In this document: one piece after another, positions 35,511 through 44,841 of the stretch
Position numbering within the stretch: position 1 is the first letter of the stretch
Layout: each line of letters begins with the position of its first letter
Source: Acidimicrobiaceae bacterium
GTDB lineage: Bacteria; Actinomycetota; Acidimicrobiia; Acidimicrobiales; RAAP-2
Assembly (NCBI GenBank): GCA_003133545.1
Contig: PKYA01000122.1
Coordinates: 9,942-57,766, forward strand
Length of the DNA stretch: 47,825 bases
Reading direction: 5' to 3'
The notes under the pieces: generated by a model
What the model was told of the DNA's origin: nothing
Database searches by the model: none
The model's input: the letters and a program-made list of their open reading frames with translations, nothing else
Program-made: the position numbers and the translations under genes

Positions 35511-36668
35511 GTGGCCGTGACGTGGTCGATGCGTGGCCGAAGGACAGGAGCCACGCAAGAGAAGCGGGTCCTCACGATAGCCAATCATCTCGGATCGGTC
35601 GGAGGCACGGAAACTGCCCAACTCGCCATCTTCCGCGCCTTGGCCGAACGCGGATGGGCGGTGCATCTTCTCTACGTCAGCCGGGGTGACTTCTGGCCTG
35701 AGTGGGAAGCCCTGGCCGCGACGACCACGCAGATCCGAGCCAGTATTCCCACCCGTTCCTCTCCGGCCGGCTCGAGTCTCGCGACCATCGCTGGTGCGAT
35801 CGCGGGAGTGCGGGAGTCGCCATCGGTGGTCTACGTCCACAACGCCGGAGATCTACCGATCGGCCTCGCAATCGGAGCGGTGGCCCGGGCACGCGTGGTG
35901 ACCCACCTGCACCTCCCGCCTCCCTTTCGCCAACCCTCTTGGCTGAACGCTCTGCTCCGCCGCAGCAGTGCCGTCATAGTACCCTCGCCCGATACCGCCA
36001 ACAGGTGGGTTACCGCCGCCGGATTGGATCCGTCAAACGTGTCGGTCATCCCGACGGGCGTCGACACCGATCGTTTCACGCCGTTGGAGGAGAGTCGGCG
36101 TCACGGTGTACGAGATGGGATCGGTGTCGCTGGATCGGACCCGATGGTCCTGTTCGTGGGCCGACTCGAACCGAACAAGGGAGCCCATTTCCTCATCGAT
36201 GCGGTGCACCGCCTCTCGATCAGGGTCCGTGTGGTCCTCTGCGGCACGGCTGAGAGCGATGACTATCTGAAGCAGCTGCAGGAAGCTGCTGCTCCCGGAG
36301 ATCTGGTGACATTTCTCGGGCAGCGCTCTGACGTCCCCGACCTGATGGCCGCTGCGGACCTGCTCGTCGTTCCCAGCGACTGCTTCGAGACGCAGGGTCT
36401 GGTCGTGAGCGAGGCGATGGCGTGCGGGATCCCTGTCGTGGCGTCCGATATCGGAGGCCTCGCCGCCACCATGCGTGGTTTTCCCGAGCAACTCGTACCC
36501 GCCGGGGATCCAACGCGCCTCGCAGTGGCCATCGCGTCCTACGTCAGTTGGCGACACGACGATCCGGATCTCGGCAACCGTGCACGCGCCTGGGCCGTAG
36601 AGCACATGTCCTTGCGTCGGACGATCGGCGCAGTGGACGAGGCGATCACTGCGGCCCTGCCCCCGTAG
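35511..36668 (+). CDS. Family 4 glycosyltransferase
   Basis: This GT-B enzyme (about 385 residues) begins 'VLTIANHLGSVGGTETA', with the glycine-rich acceptor loop. It continues with 'VSVIPTGVDTDRFTP', 'VLFVGRLEPNKGAHFLIDAV' at the start of the C-terminal domain, and the donor-binding EX7E region 'FETQGLVVSEAMACGIPVVASDIGG'. All features of retaining GT4 enzymes are present. GTG 35511 follows a -10 box by five bases; GTG 35517 or ATG 35529 are alternatives. Probable role: assembly of a surface polysaccharide or glycolipid. Confidence 0.9.
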   Translation: MAVTWSMRGRRTGATQEKRVLTIANHLGSVGGTETAQLAIFRALAERGWAVHLLYVSRGDFWPEWEALAATTTQIRASIPTRSSPAGSSLATIAGAIAGVRESPSVVYVHNAGDLPIGLAIGAVARARVVTHLHLPPPFRQPSWLNALLRRSSAVIVPSPDTANRWVTAAGLDPSNVSVIPTGVDTDRFTPLEESRRHGVRDGIGVAGSDPMVLFVGRLEPNKGAHFLIDAVHRLSIRVRVVLCGTAESDDYLKQLQEAAAPGDLVTFLGQRSDVPDLMAAADLLVVPSDCFETQGLVVSEAMACGIPVVASDIGGLAATMRGFPEQLVPAGDPTRLAVAIASYVSWRHDDPDLGNRARAWAVEHMSLRRTIGAVDEAITAALPP

Positions 36669-36753
36669 GCGGAAATGCCCTCTAGGCACTCAATAGAGCA
36701 CGGAGCGTGCGGCAGGCACCGGGGGGTAGGGACACCTCTGGCAAACTGTCTGG

Positions 36754-37935
36754 GTGGCGACAGACACCCTGTATGACCTGCTCGGGGTTCCACGGACCGC
36801 CAATAGTGAGGAGATCCGGGCGGCCTATCGCAGACTGAGCAAGATCTACCATCCCGATCAGGGCGGCACTCCGGCATTCTTTCGCCAGCTACAGGTTGCG
36901 CACGAAACACTCACCGATCCGATCCGCCGGGCCGCATACGATCGGTCACTCAGGTCGGCCCCAGGGCCCCGGGGACAAGATCGAACCTTGAGCGCCAAGG
37001 TGCAAGGGCAAGGTTCCTCGCAATGGAGGCCCACGAGCCAAAGAAGCGGCGATGCCGGGCCAGGCTACCGGCGTCTTACTCGGACGTACCCGGGTGAGAG
37101 GGACTACCTGGCTGCAAGCAAGGGGGATCGGCGCCGGCGGGATGTGGCCGCGGTCATTTGGGTCTCATCGGTGATTCTTGCGGCAATCATCGTCGGCATC
37201 CTTCTGGAACCGACGCACGGGATCGTGCTGCTCCTCCTCGTCGTTATGGCGGGAGTCGCCTGGCGTCGTCATGAGTCGGTCACAAGGAGGTCGGCAATCC
37301 ACGACCGCGCCGCCCAAGCATCAGCCGAGATGAGTCGCACAGCCATGGAAGCGGCAGCGAGGCTCCGCGCCAGCCGGGCAGCGGCGACGGAGCACGGTCC
37401 GGCGACACGAGACGCTCGAGCGGACGATGCCGGGTCAGCGCCGGAACCGGAACGGGAAGGCCGGGATGCCTCGCCCGACGGTGCGTATGCGTCCCCCGAG
37501 GCAGAAGAGGTGATCGAGAAGCCGCTGGCGCGCCCTTCCACCGAACCATTCGGGGATCTCGACGAGATGGCGCGCATGTCGCCGGCACAATTCGAGCATG
37601 CGATGTCGACGCTCCTCCAAGTGCTCGGGATGGTGGATGTGAAGCGAGTAGGTGGTGGGGATGACCTCTCCATCGACTTGATGGCCCATGATTCTCTCGG
37701 ACGCATGGTAATGATCCGCTGCCGGCAGTGCGCGAGAAGTGAGACGATCGGTCTTCCGGACGTGCAGCAACTCATCGATGTCCTCTATCTGTTCCCGCAA
37801 GACGTCTGTGTGTTCGTCGCTTCCTCCGAGTTCACTCCCGGCGCCCGAGAGTTGGCGAGCCGCCATGACATTCAGCTGATAAAGGGATCAGAGATCGAAG
37901 AGTTGGCCCGGAGGCGCCGTGAACCGGACGGATGA
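36754..37935 (+). CDS. J-domain protein fused to a two-span membrane region and an Mrr-like nuclease domain
   Basis: The 393-residue protein has three parts. Residues about 5-66 are a J domain with HPD at 33-35 ('KIYHPDQGG'), the motif that stimulates Hsp70/DnaK. Residues about 131-150 and 154-170 are two membrane spans. After a charged, Ala/Glu-rich linker, residues about 275-385 resemble the Mrr_cat restriction-endonuclease fold: 'MSPAQFEHAMSTLLQVLG', 'DLSIDLMAHD' with Asp308, 'VMIRCRQ', 'VQQLIDVL' and 'FVASSEFTPGARELA'. The usual Q-x-K catalytic strand reads R-C-R (322-324), so nuclease activity is doubtful. GTG 36754 starts the J domain. No similar architecture is known to me; function unknown. 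Confidence 0.78.
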   Translation: MATDTLYDLLGVPRTANSEEIRAAYRRLSKIYHPDQGGTPAFFRQLQVAHETLTDPIRRAAYDRSLRSAPGPRGQDRTLSAKVQGQGSSQWRPTSQRSGDAGPGYRRLTRTYPGERDYLAASKGDRRRRDVAAVIWVSSVILAAIIVGILLEPTHGIVLLLLVVMAGVAWRRHESVTRRSAIHDRAAQASAEMSRTAMEAAARLRASRAAATEHGPATRDARADDAGSAPEPEREGRDASPDGAYASPEAEEVIEKPLARPSTEPFGDLDEMARMSPAQFEHAMSTLLQVLGMVDVKRVGGGDDLSIDLMAHDSLGRMVMIRCRQCARSETIGLPDVQQLIDVLYLFPQDVCVFVASSEFTPGARELASRHDIQLIKGSEIEELARRRREPDG

Positions 37936-37947
37936 GAGGGCACCCCA

Positions 37948-39543
37948 CTAGCGGTTGTGCGCATTCAGCTTCGCCTCGGACAAGTCGTAGAGCAGAAGCG
38001 ATACGCCGGTGAACTGCTTGTCTTCTGAAAGCACATAGCCTTCCCGGTCAAGGACCCGCTCGAAGTTCGCGATTCCAGGCACACTGCCGTCCGTCACGAG
38101 CCACACGCGGCGGGGAAGGGAATCGGAGAATGCCGGGTGCAGCGATAGGTCGAAACCCTCGACGAAGCGTTGACGAACCCCTAGCTGGGGCCAATGCGGA
38201 ATGGGTCGAGCCTCGCCTGCCAGGTAGGAGTCAACGGCGGCGGTAATGGCGTGATCGGGTAACGCGATGACGTCCCCATTCTGCACGTGCTGGGCCGCGT
38301 AACGCGCGGGGCTCTGAAGGTCTTCCTGAAGTGCGGCGGCCGAGTTCAGGTACCCAATTGTAAGGACGACGGCCGCGACGACGCCGAAGAGTCCCACGAC
38401 ACGGTTCAGTGCTCGTCTATTCGACGTCGGTCCGGCAGAGTGGCGTGGATCAAGGATCGCGGGGAATGCCCGCACACATATGAAGGCCACCAATAGGGCG
38501 GCACCGGGCGCCGATGCAGCGACATAGCGATTCGCATAGATCGGGTGGATGAATGACGCGATTGAGAGAACCACAGTGGGAAGAAGTGTCCAGCCAAGTG
38601 TGACGGCAAGGATGTCCCGATCCCGGCTGAGCCGATCGGCGACGGCGCGGCGAACATCCCGATTCCACACCGCTGCCAACTTGGCCAGAATGACAACCGC
38701 GATGACAAGCAGCACGAAGTCGTACAGCACACCGATCAAAGGACCGCGCAGCTCTGACGTGAGCCTGCCATCCGCCGACCGGCCCGAGATCCAATTGACC
38801 TGACCCACTTCACCGATGCTTGCGACGATCCACGCGCCGCAGGCGACGGCGAGGAACGCGATGGGAACGAGCAGGTCACGTATGCGCTGTGCCAACAGCT
38901 TCGGGCGGACCAAGAGGACACAGAGCAGCATTGAGAAAGGAGCGAGGAGCGAGAACAATTGCATCGCCGTCGCAAGCAACGACAGAACACTGAAGGCCCA
39001 GAGCCATCGGGGACGAGGTTCTTCAAGCCACCTGAACAGTGCGATGGCTGCAAGTGTCACCAGCAGGGCGCTTAGCTCGTAAGGCCGGGCATTGAGGGAT
39101 TTGAGAACAAGGAGCGTGCTCGTTGCGGTCAAGACCGCTGCGATGATGCCGCACCATCTCCCGGCCAGGCGCAGGCCAGCTACGCCTGCCGCAACAATGG
39201 TGCCAAAGTAGGCGAGGACGGACAGCAGACGAACGAACGAGATGTCCCCCGAAATCATCGACCAGAAGTGCACCAAGACGTAGTAGGGCAAGAGGACCAG
39301 ATCAACGTGCAACGACTGGGCCCAGAGGTTCGACCACGAGAGATGGGCCGAGTAGAGGGTGGCACCCTCATCGGCGAACATCGACTTGTCGAGCCACGGC
39401 AGCAGGCCGAGGGATGCGGCAACGGCTATGCCGATGACGGCAACCGTCCCGGTGTGGTCGGCTGCGGCGGCCCGCGTTCGTCCGGATTCGGGCTTGACTG
39501 CCGAACCCACATTCACTTCGTCGACCCTGACTCCCACCGGCAC
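37948..39543 (-). CDS. Polytopic GT-C type glycosyltransferase (mannosyltransferase-like)
   Basis: The product of about 530 residues has some ten or more hydrophobic spans and a soluble C-terminal part of about 120 residues. The first extracytoplasmic loop contains 'MFADEGATLYSAHLSW', where the acidic pair is the hallmark of GT-C/GT39-like enzymes that use lipid-linked sugars. 'LLPYYVLVHFWSMISG' follows, as in related mannosyltransferases. The frame extends to TTG 39624, but GTG 39543 or the nearby GTG codons (39537, 39516, 39510) are more plausible starts. It ends 12 bases from the convergent J-domain gene. Codon use looks less GC-biased than in the left half of the window. Confidence 0.72.
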   Translation of the reverse strand: MPVGVRVDEVNVGSAVKPESGRTRAAAADHTGTVAVIGIAVAASLGLLPWLDKSMFADEGATLYSAHLSWSNLWAQSLHVDLVLLPYYVLVHFWSMISGDISFVRLLSVLAYFGTIVAAGVAGLRLAGRWCGIIAAVLTATSTLLVLKSLNARPYELSALLVTLAAIALFRWLEEPRPRWLWAFSVLSLLATAMQLFSLLAPFSMLLCVLLVRPKLLAQRIRDLLVPIAFLAVACGAWIVASIGEVGQVNWISGRSADGRLTSELRGPLIGVLYDFVLLVIAVVILAKLAAVWNRDVRRAVADRLSRDRDILAVTLGWTLLPTVVLSIASFIHPIYANRYVAASAPGAALLVAFICVRAFPAILDPRHSAGPTSNRRALNRVVGLFGVVAAVVLTIGYLNSAAALQEDLQSPARYAAQHVQNGDVIALPDHAITAAVDSYLAGEARPIPHWPQLGVRQRFVEGFDLSLHPAFSDSLPRRVWLVTDGSVPGIANFERVLDREGYVLSEDKQFTGVSLLLYDLSEAKLNAHNR

Positions 39544-39646
39544 ACCCTTGAGACGATTCCGGTCACAAGCTACGCGACATCTCTCACAGGGGTGAAATGG
39601 ATTCCAGGCGCCGTCCGTCGCCAAAGGACCTCGGCGGTCCCAAAGC

Positions 39647-42025
39647 TCAGGAACCCGCCGGCTTGATGCTTATTCCACTCAGGATCAAGAGACGGCGGTG
39701 CGCACTGGCGTTTGCCGCGGTGGCCAAACCGATCTGATTGATCCCGCGGTGAAGATGCAGTTCCACCGCAATGGTGTCATGGCGGACGGTCGTACGAATG
39801 TCGTGTCCATTTGATTGCGTCAAGGTCAGGGTTGATTGCGGGACCTTCGGAACCTCCTGAAGCCGGAGTTGGACGGGTTGTGCAGCCGTGGTGAACAGGT
39901 AGAGGGACCCGGTGTTGCGGAGAAAGGGAACATCACCGTAAGCGTCGGTGCTCCACCCACCTCCGGGCAGGACACTTACTCCGGGCACCGAACTCTCGAA
40001 CCTGGGTGGGTCAACCCGGATGGTTGTGGCATAGCGCGGTTGGATCGAGAGGACCATGTTGCTCTGCTGGACGTTGACCATCCCATCGTTGGGCGAGGTG
40101 TAGCTCGTTCCCCGTTGCGTGATGGAGGCACACGGACGATAGGAGGGAACGAGTTTACTGGTGGCGTTGTCGACGTTGAAGTCGTTGAGCACCCCTTTGT
40201 AGTGTTCGTGCTGCAAGCCGACCCACAGGGGATATTCGATGTAGACCCAATTGCCCAATGCGGCCTGGGTGCACGTCGACTGCGCCAACATTGTGGTCAC
40301 CGTCTGATAGGCCGGCGCTTCCTGTGATCCCGGCGGATTGCTCGAACCTCCGAAATAGGAGGTCAGATAGGAACCATGAAAGTGCAACGGGGGGACGAGC
40401 GGCGTTTCGGTGTTGTCCAGCAACTGTGGAAGGCAGGAGACGACCAGCCCGGCCAGCACGAGGGTCGTGAGTCGACGAGGGAAGAGGCTCAGGGCGACGG
40501 CGATGGGCACAGATACGGCCACAAAAAACGGGAGTTGGTACCGGACGTTGTAGGGGGCCCACTTGTCGATGCCCGTGAACAGAATGAATCCGCAGCCCAA
40601 AGTGAGCGCCCACAAGAGCGGCACCCGCAGATGGCGACGGCCGCGGGCGACAGCGAAGAGCAATACGAGGGCCGCCGCCACCGCCAGGAGGATGTTCCAA
40701 GGATTCGCCCCGTACTCGGGGGCGCGTTGGTAGACCCTCCAGTCACCCAGGAGGAAGGGATTGACGTTCTGCTCGGTCCCATACGTGTAATGCTGATTGG
40801 TGAAGGAAACACCGAAGATCGAGTAGACATGCCGTAATGCGCCCAGCACGATCTTGCTGACATAGGTCTGAATGCCTGCGACACCGTCGCCGATCTGGAA
40901 GTTGGCGGCTGTGGCCCGGTCGACATTTGCTCCAAAGCCGGAGATGGTGAGAGGCGAACTGATCAGGCTCTTCGTCGTGGGACCGACGAAGGTGCCGAAG
41001 AGCTGATCGGTTTGGGCGAGAAAGACCCCAACGATTGCCAGGGCGCTTCCGCCGATGATCAGAACCTGTGCCATTCCATTTTGCAGGGCCTCTCGCAGAT
41101 CCCCTGTCCTTACCTGTCGGTAGACGGCTAGCGCGAGTAACGCCACCACGGCGGGCCCTATGATGGCGGTCATCGTGGATTTCGCCATGAAGATGAGGCC
41201 CACCGTGGCGCCGAAGGCCATGGCGCTGTACACCCATTTGCTCCGGATCGAAAATGTTGTCGTGATGATCAACAGGCCGATGCCGGTCGCCGCCGCAAAG
41301 AAATCATTGTCGGTATTCGCACTCAGCAGAATTCCTGTGGGAATGGTGGCGCAGAGGACCGAAGCCGTGATCTGCGTCGAACGCGATGCACCGAGGAGTC
41401 GAGCCAATTCGGAGACGCCGATGATGCAGACAACTGCAGAGAAAAGCTCCATACAGTTGTCGAATCGATCGGTCCCGGCGAGAAGGTGCAGGTGGGCAAG
41501 GTTGTACTCGGAAAGCGGTGAGAACTCGACCTGGGCCAGATAGTGGGTGGCGAAGGGAGTAACCGACCGGTCCTGGATCCAGTGTTCGACCCGAACGAGG
41601 TGGTACACCATGGAATCGCCATAGGAAGGCCGATAGAGGAATGCCGTGATGACGAGTACGACGAATATCAGCGAGATGACGGCGAGCCAGATGAGATCTT
41701 CAGCGCTCCATCGCCGGGCGTGATCCCGCAGTTTGAGCTGGCCGCGACGATAGGTCCTCGCTCGCTGCACGAAAAGGGCGATCTGTGACCTCGTCAAGAA
41801 CAGCAGGACGACGACGACGATGGACCAGGCGACTTCCACAGTGCCGGCCGTGAAATGGTGGCCGGCGCTGCTCAGCTCGGTAATGAGCAGCAGCAGCACC
41901 TCGAACGCGAGGAACGCCAGAACGAACGTGCCCCGGATCGACAGACTGTCGAAACCGAGGCGGGCACGGTAGGCCGAGAGCACCAGCCACAGGAGGCCGA
42001 GCGATGCGATCAGGAGCAAGAGCAC
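39647..42025 (-). CDS. Large GT-C type membrane glycosyltransferase with C-terminal soluble domain
   Basis: The 792-residue protein has about a dozen hydrophobic spans over its first 530 residues. The loop after the fourth span reads 'YGDSMVYHLVRVEHWIQDRSV', a pattern common to bacterial GT-C membrane proteins ('D..YHL.R..HW.Q'). 'NLAHLHLL' and 'ANTDNDFFAAA' follow. The last 250 residues are mostly beta-strand-like and probably extracytoplasmic. GTG 42025 starts the first span. Acceptor and donor are unknown; with its neighbour it is likely to act on a lipid-linked or cell-wall glycan. Confidence 0.75.
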   Translation of the reverse strand: MLLLLIASLGLLWLVLSAYRARLGFDSLSIRGTFVLAFLAFEVLLLLITELSSAGHHFTAGTVEVAWSIVVVVLLFLTRSQIALFVQRARTYRRGQLKLRDHARRWSAEDLIWLAVISLIFVVLVITAFLYRPSYGDSMVYHLVRVEHWIQDRSVTPFATHYLAQVEFSPLSEYNLAHLHLLAGTDRFDNCMELFSAVVCIIGVSELARLLGASRSTQITASVLCATIPTGILLSANTDNDFFAAATGIGLLIITTTFSIRSKWVYSAMAFGATVGLIFMAKSTMTAIIGPAVVALLALAVYRQVRTGDLREALQNGMAQVLIIGGSALAIVGVFLAQTDQLFGTFVGPTTKSLISSPLTISGFGANVDRATAANFQIGDGVAGIQTYVSKIVLGALRHVYSIFGVSFTNQHYTYGTEQNVNPFLLGDWRVYQRAPEYGANPWNILLAVAAALVLLFAVARGRRHLRVPLLWALTLGCGFILFTGIDKWAPYNVRYQLPFFVAVSVPIAVALSLFPRRLTTLVLAGLVVSCLPQLLDNTETPLVPPLHFHGSYLTSYFGGSSNPPGSQEAPAYQTVTTMLAQSTCTQAALGNWVYIEYPLWVGLQHEHYKGVLNDFNVDNATSKLVPSYRPCASITQRGTSYTSPNDGMVNVQQSNMVLSIQPRYATTIRVDPPRFESSVPGVSVLPGGGWSTDAYGDVPFLRNTGSLYLFTTAAQPVQLRLQEVPKVPQSTLTLTQSNGHDIRTTVRHDTIAVELHLHRGINQIGLATAANASAHRRLLILSGISIKPAGS

Positions 42026-42134
42026 GAGAAGTGCTTATCTGAACGTCAGGCGCAGCGAGAGTAACCGCCAGCCTACGCACCCAATCCCGGCGGCCTGGAC
42101 ACCGTGCACGTTACGTACTCCCCCCTCCAGCCTA

Positions 42135-42160
42135 CGAGACTGAATCTTTGCACAGTCTCG
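42135..42160 (-). terminator. Perfect 8-bp hairpin downstream of the minus-strand sugar operon
   Basis: CGAGACTG (42135-42142) and CAGTCTCG (42153-42160) enclose a 10-base loop. It lies in the 265-base gap between two minus-strand genes, where it could end the transcript of the operon on its right. No T-run follows on the minus strand. Nothing else convincing was seen in this gap. Confidence 0.4.
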
Positions 42161-42290
42161 TTCCCACACCGTCATGGTTGACGGCACCATCGGGACCAAA
42201 CAGTCATAGTGCAGGAAGGCTGCCGTGTCGACCCGGATGATGGGGCAAGCGATGGTCACGGCGTGCGCGTGAGCGATGGGGGCCGCGGAC

Positions 42291-43346
42291 TCAATTGCTC
42301 GACGGGTGAGGGCGCGCTTCGGATCCCGGTGCCGTCACCAGAGTCGCTACCTCCGCCATGGTCAGAGACTGCATGCCCTCGGAAGTGGCAAGCCGGTCGA
42401 ACTCGTCCAGCAGTTGCCCGAGCATGGAGAAATTCTCCGCATGGTGCTGCGAAAAGTTGTGCGGGTGCCACCACATATGGAAGATGCGGCCATGACGCGC
42501 CGCGTGGCGCAGTCCGGACACCAGGCGCGCCCGGCGCAACGGTTCGAGTCGCTTCCGGCTCGGGTCGAACGGCCGCATGAAGGCGCTGGCCGGAATATCG
42601 CAGAGCCCCGACGGCCCGAGCACCTGGTTCCATGCTGTCGTGGGTGGGGGGGCGGTCCCGAAATAGGCTTCCGCCAGCCGGGCACCGCGGCGCACCATAC
42701 TGCGGTCGCGTCCACCGCCCCGGGATTGATGGCTCCACGTGCGCTGTGGGCCGCGGATGCTGCGGAACCCGAGGTCGAGGACTGTCTGCGCGTAGGCGGG
42801 GTTCCACTGATTGCGAGGGAGGACCAGGCTTGTGAGCTCGAGGCCGCGCCATCGGGCGATGGATTGCGCTGCGGCCAAGTCCGCTCGGAACGTGGTCTCG
42901 CTTTGGCCTGGCTCGAGACAGTAGTAGTGCGAGAACGTGTGGGACCCCACCTCCTGTCCGGCGGTGGTGGCGATCACTTCGACGAGCGAGCCGGCCAGGT
43001 GCTCAGGGTCGTGTTCCTCGTCGGGGCCGATGGGCTCCGCGTACGGATCGAGATCGACGCGCGCGTAGGCGGGCCGTTCGGTGGGCATATGGGCCTCAAC
43101 GTCCTGGCGTTCGGAGGCAAACAGGAATCCGACGGTGGCCCAGGTGGCGTGGATGTCGCGCGCCGCGAACATACCGGTCAGATCCACGACGGCCCGCCGG
43201 GCCTCGGTGAGGCGGCGATAGAGGGCGTCTTCGCGCCGGACGTGATCGCGTAGTCCCCAGTGCAGCTCAAAATCGAGCGAAATGACCATGGCTCCGGGCT
43301 GGTTGGGCACCCTGTTCGCCTGTGCTCCTTCGTGGCCTCGCTTCAT
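42291..43346 (-). CDS. Polysaccharide deacetylase (NodB-like)
   Basis: The 351-residue product has the NodB hallmarks: 'MVISLDFELHWG' with the catalytic/metal aspartate, and 'GSHTFSHYYC' giving the HxxxH metal pair. 'TWATVGFLF' matches the 'ATFFV' strand and 'HMWWHPHNF' the later histidine motif. It resembles the variant found in capsule or lipid-linked sugar clusters rather than peptidoglycan deacetylases. ATG 43346 overlaps the stop of the formyltransferase gene (ATGA). The last gene of the minus-strand sugar operon. Confidence 0.88.
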   Translation of the reverse strand: MKRGHEGAQANRVPNQPGAMVISLDFELHWGLRDHVRREDALYRRLTEARRAVVDLTGMFAARDIHATWATVGFLFASERQDVEAHMPTERPAYARVDLDPYAEPIGPDEEHDPEHLAGSLVEVIATTAGQEVGSHTFSHYYCLEPGQSETTFRADLAAAQSIARWRGLELTSLVLPRNQWNPAYAQTVLDLGFRSIRGPQRTWSHQSRGGGRDRSMVRRGARLAEAYFGTAPPPTTAWNQVLGPSGLCDIPASAFMRPFDPSRKRLEPLRRARLVSGLRHAARHGRIFHMWWHPHNFSQHHAENFSMLGQLLDEFDRLATSEGMQSLTMAEVATLVTAPGSEARPHPSSN

Positions 43347-44140
43347 CTGACCCCCTGGCGCCACCGGCGCCACAGGTAGCCCCACAAGGTGGGATGGTAG
43401 TAGAGGCCCGAACCGGAAGCTATGCCCTCCCTCGGTTGTCCGAGAGGTGCGCCCGCCATCACATTGTCGACCTGGGCACCGAGCAACGGCAGGCCGTGGA
43501 CGAGTTGCAAGTAGGGGTAGGTGGACAACGAGTCATCGGCTGTCACGTCGAAGGTCGTCTGGGCCAAGATCCCACCGGTGTCGATGCCAGGATCAACCAG
43601 GTGCACGGTTGTCCCCACCCATTCGGGGTGACCTTCCGCCAATGCCCAGTAGCCCCCGTGCACCCCCCGGTAGCGGGGGGTGATGCCGGCGTGCACGTTG
43701 ACGACCGGGCACCCGGCGGCCTCGAGCACACGACTGGCGATGATCCGAGTCCCATTGACAATAACCATGGCGGGTTGCAGCGCGAGAAGGAGAGCTACCA
43801 CGTGCTCGCCGTTCACCGATGGCACGCGGTGCTGGGGTTCCCAGGGGGTGTCATCGAGCGATGCGGCGTGGAGAATGGCCTCCCGGCGCCGCGCTCCGTG
43901 ACGGTGGAGGACCGGTTGCAACAAGGTGACGAAGATGACCTGGCCGGCGGCGGCCACCCACCCCACGCGCCGCGCGCGCCGCAAGGTCAGACGGAGGCGC
44001 GACGGCGGATCCTCCATCACCATGACCAGGTCGGCGACCTTGGAGGACAGGTAGTTGGCGACGATGTTGGTGCTGTCACCCGGGCCGGCCAGCAGGACCA
44101 GTCGCGGCGTGCTGGGTGCGCAGTTCTCCGTGTCCCGCAT
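43343..44140 (-). CDS. Formyltransferase family protein (sugar N-formyltransferase-like)
   Basis: The 265-residue product has the folate-dependent formyl transfer core: 'MVIVNGTRII' (Asn), 'VNVHAGITPRYRGVHGGYW' (His) and 'LVDPGIDTGGIL' (Asp), the Asn-His-Asp triad shared with Fmt. It lacks the tRNA-binding domain of Fmt, and a bona fide fmt exists at 18232. It is therefore probably a sugar or amine formyltransferase acting on an amino-sugar nucleotide. ATG 44140 has GAGGAG six bases upstream; ATG 44146 would overlap the PAP2 stop. The operon setting supports a glycan role. Confidence 0.82.
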   Translation of the reverse strand: MRDTENCAPSTPRLVLLAGPGDSTNIVANYLSSKVADLVMVMEDPPSRLRLTLRRARRVGWVAAAGQVIFVTLLQPVLHRHGARRREAILHAASLDDTPWEPQHRVPSVNGEHVVALLLALQPAMVIVNGTRIIASRVLEAAGCPVVNVHAGITPRYRGVHGGYWALAEGHPEWVGTTVHLVDPGIDTGGILAQTTFDVTADDSLSTYPYLQLVHGLPLLGAQVDNVMAGAPLGQPREGIASGSGLYYHPTLWGYLWRRWRQGVR

Positions 44141-44142
44141 TG

Positions 44143-44841
44143 TCATCTCCTCGAGATGGGGGCTTGCGTCGTGACCGACCTCGGGCGCAGGGCGCGGCCA
44201 GGCCGGGAGGCGCCGAACTGCCGGTTCGGGAGAAAGCCGGCGGCACCGTCGATCACCAATACCATGCCGATGGCGAACGGTACCCCGATGAGGGCATCCG
44301 TCGGGTAGTGCCAGCGCATCACTACGACCGCGACGATCATCAGGGCGACGGCAAGTGATCCCAAAAGCGCCATAAGTGGGCGAATGCTGCGAGGCACCGC
44401 CAGCACCCACGCGGTGCTGACACCGGCGATCACGACGACAGAGCCCGAGGCAAAGCTGAGCTCGCCTACATACAGGCGATGCACTACGGGCTTCATCAGG
44501 AGGCCGTTGACGGCAGCTGCGGCCGCGGGACCGACAAGACAGGCCAGCGCCCGCGCGTGCAGCCGTTGTCCCCTGAACAGGGCAATCATCGCGGCACCGA
44601 TGGAGCCGAGCGCCAGCGCGGCGATGGTGCCCAGCCAGGCAACCACACGGAAGAACGGCGAGTTGGGCGACGGCGCGAGTAGAGAGAAGCCCCAGCGATC
44701 GATCGCGGTGGGACCGGGATGAACATGTACGTACGCGGCAACGGTCGCAGTGACCGCCAGGCCTGCCGCGCCGACGGTCAACGCGACCAGAGCCCCAGCA
44801 GTGCGGTGCCGCGTGGGGTGGGGTTGGGCGCGCACCGTCAC
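44143..44841 (-). CDS. PAP2-family membrane phosphatase-like protein
   Basis: The 232-residue protein has about six hydrophobic spans. It aligns with lipid phosphatases that recycle isoprenoid diphosphate carriers: 'MKPVVHR' near residue 116 (first motif), 'FASGS' at 130-134 where the family has 'PSGH', and 'RWHYPTDALIG' at 176-186 with the His and Asp of the third motif. The histidine of the PSGH motif is replaced by serine, so activity may be changed or lost. GTG 44841 overlaps the epimerase stop (GTGA). Confidence 0.82.
   Translation of the reverse strand: MTVRAQPHPTRHRTAGALVALTVGAAGLAVTATVAAYVHVHPGPTAIDRWGFSLLAPSPNSPFFRVVAWLGTIAALALGSIGAAMIALFRGQRLHARALACLVGPAAAAAVNGLLMKPVVHRLYVGELSFASGSVVVIAGVSTAWVLAVPRSIRPLMALLGSLAVALMIVAVVVMRWHYPTDALIGVPFAIGMVLVIDGAAGFLPNRQFGASRPGRALRPRSVTTQAPISRR

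Noticed and set aside
42035-42259. Possible 74-codon minus-strand gene in the gap left of the sugar operon
   Set aside because: No promoter, ribosome site or hydrophobic pattern supports it, and the 42135-42160 hairpin lies inside it.
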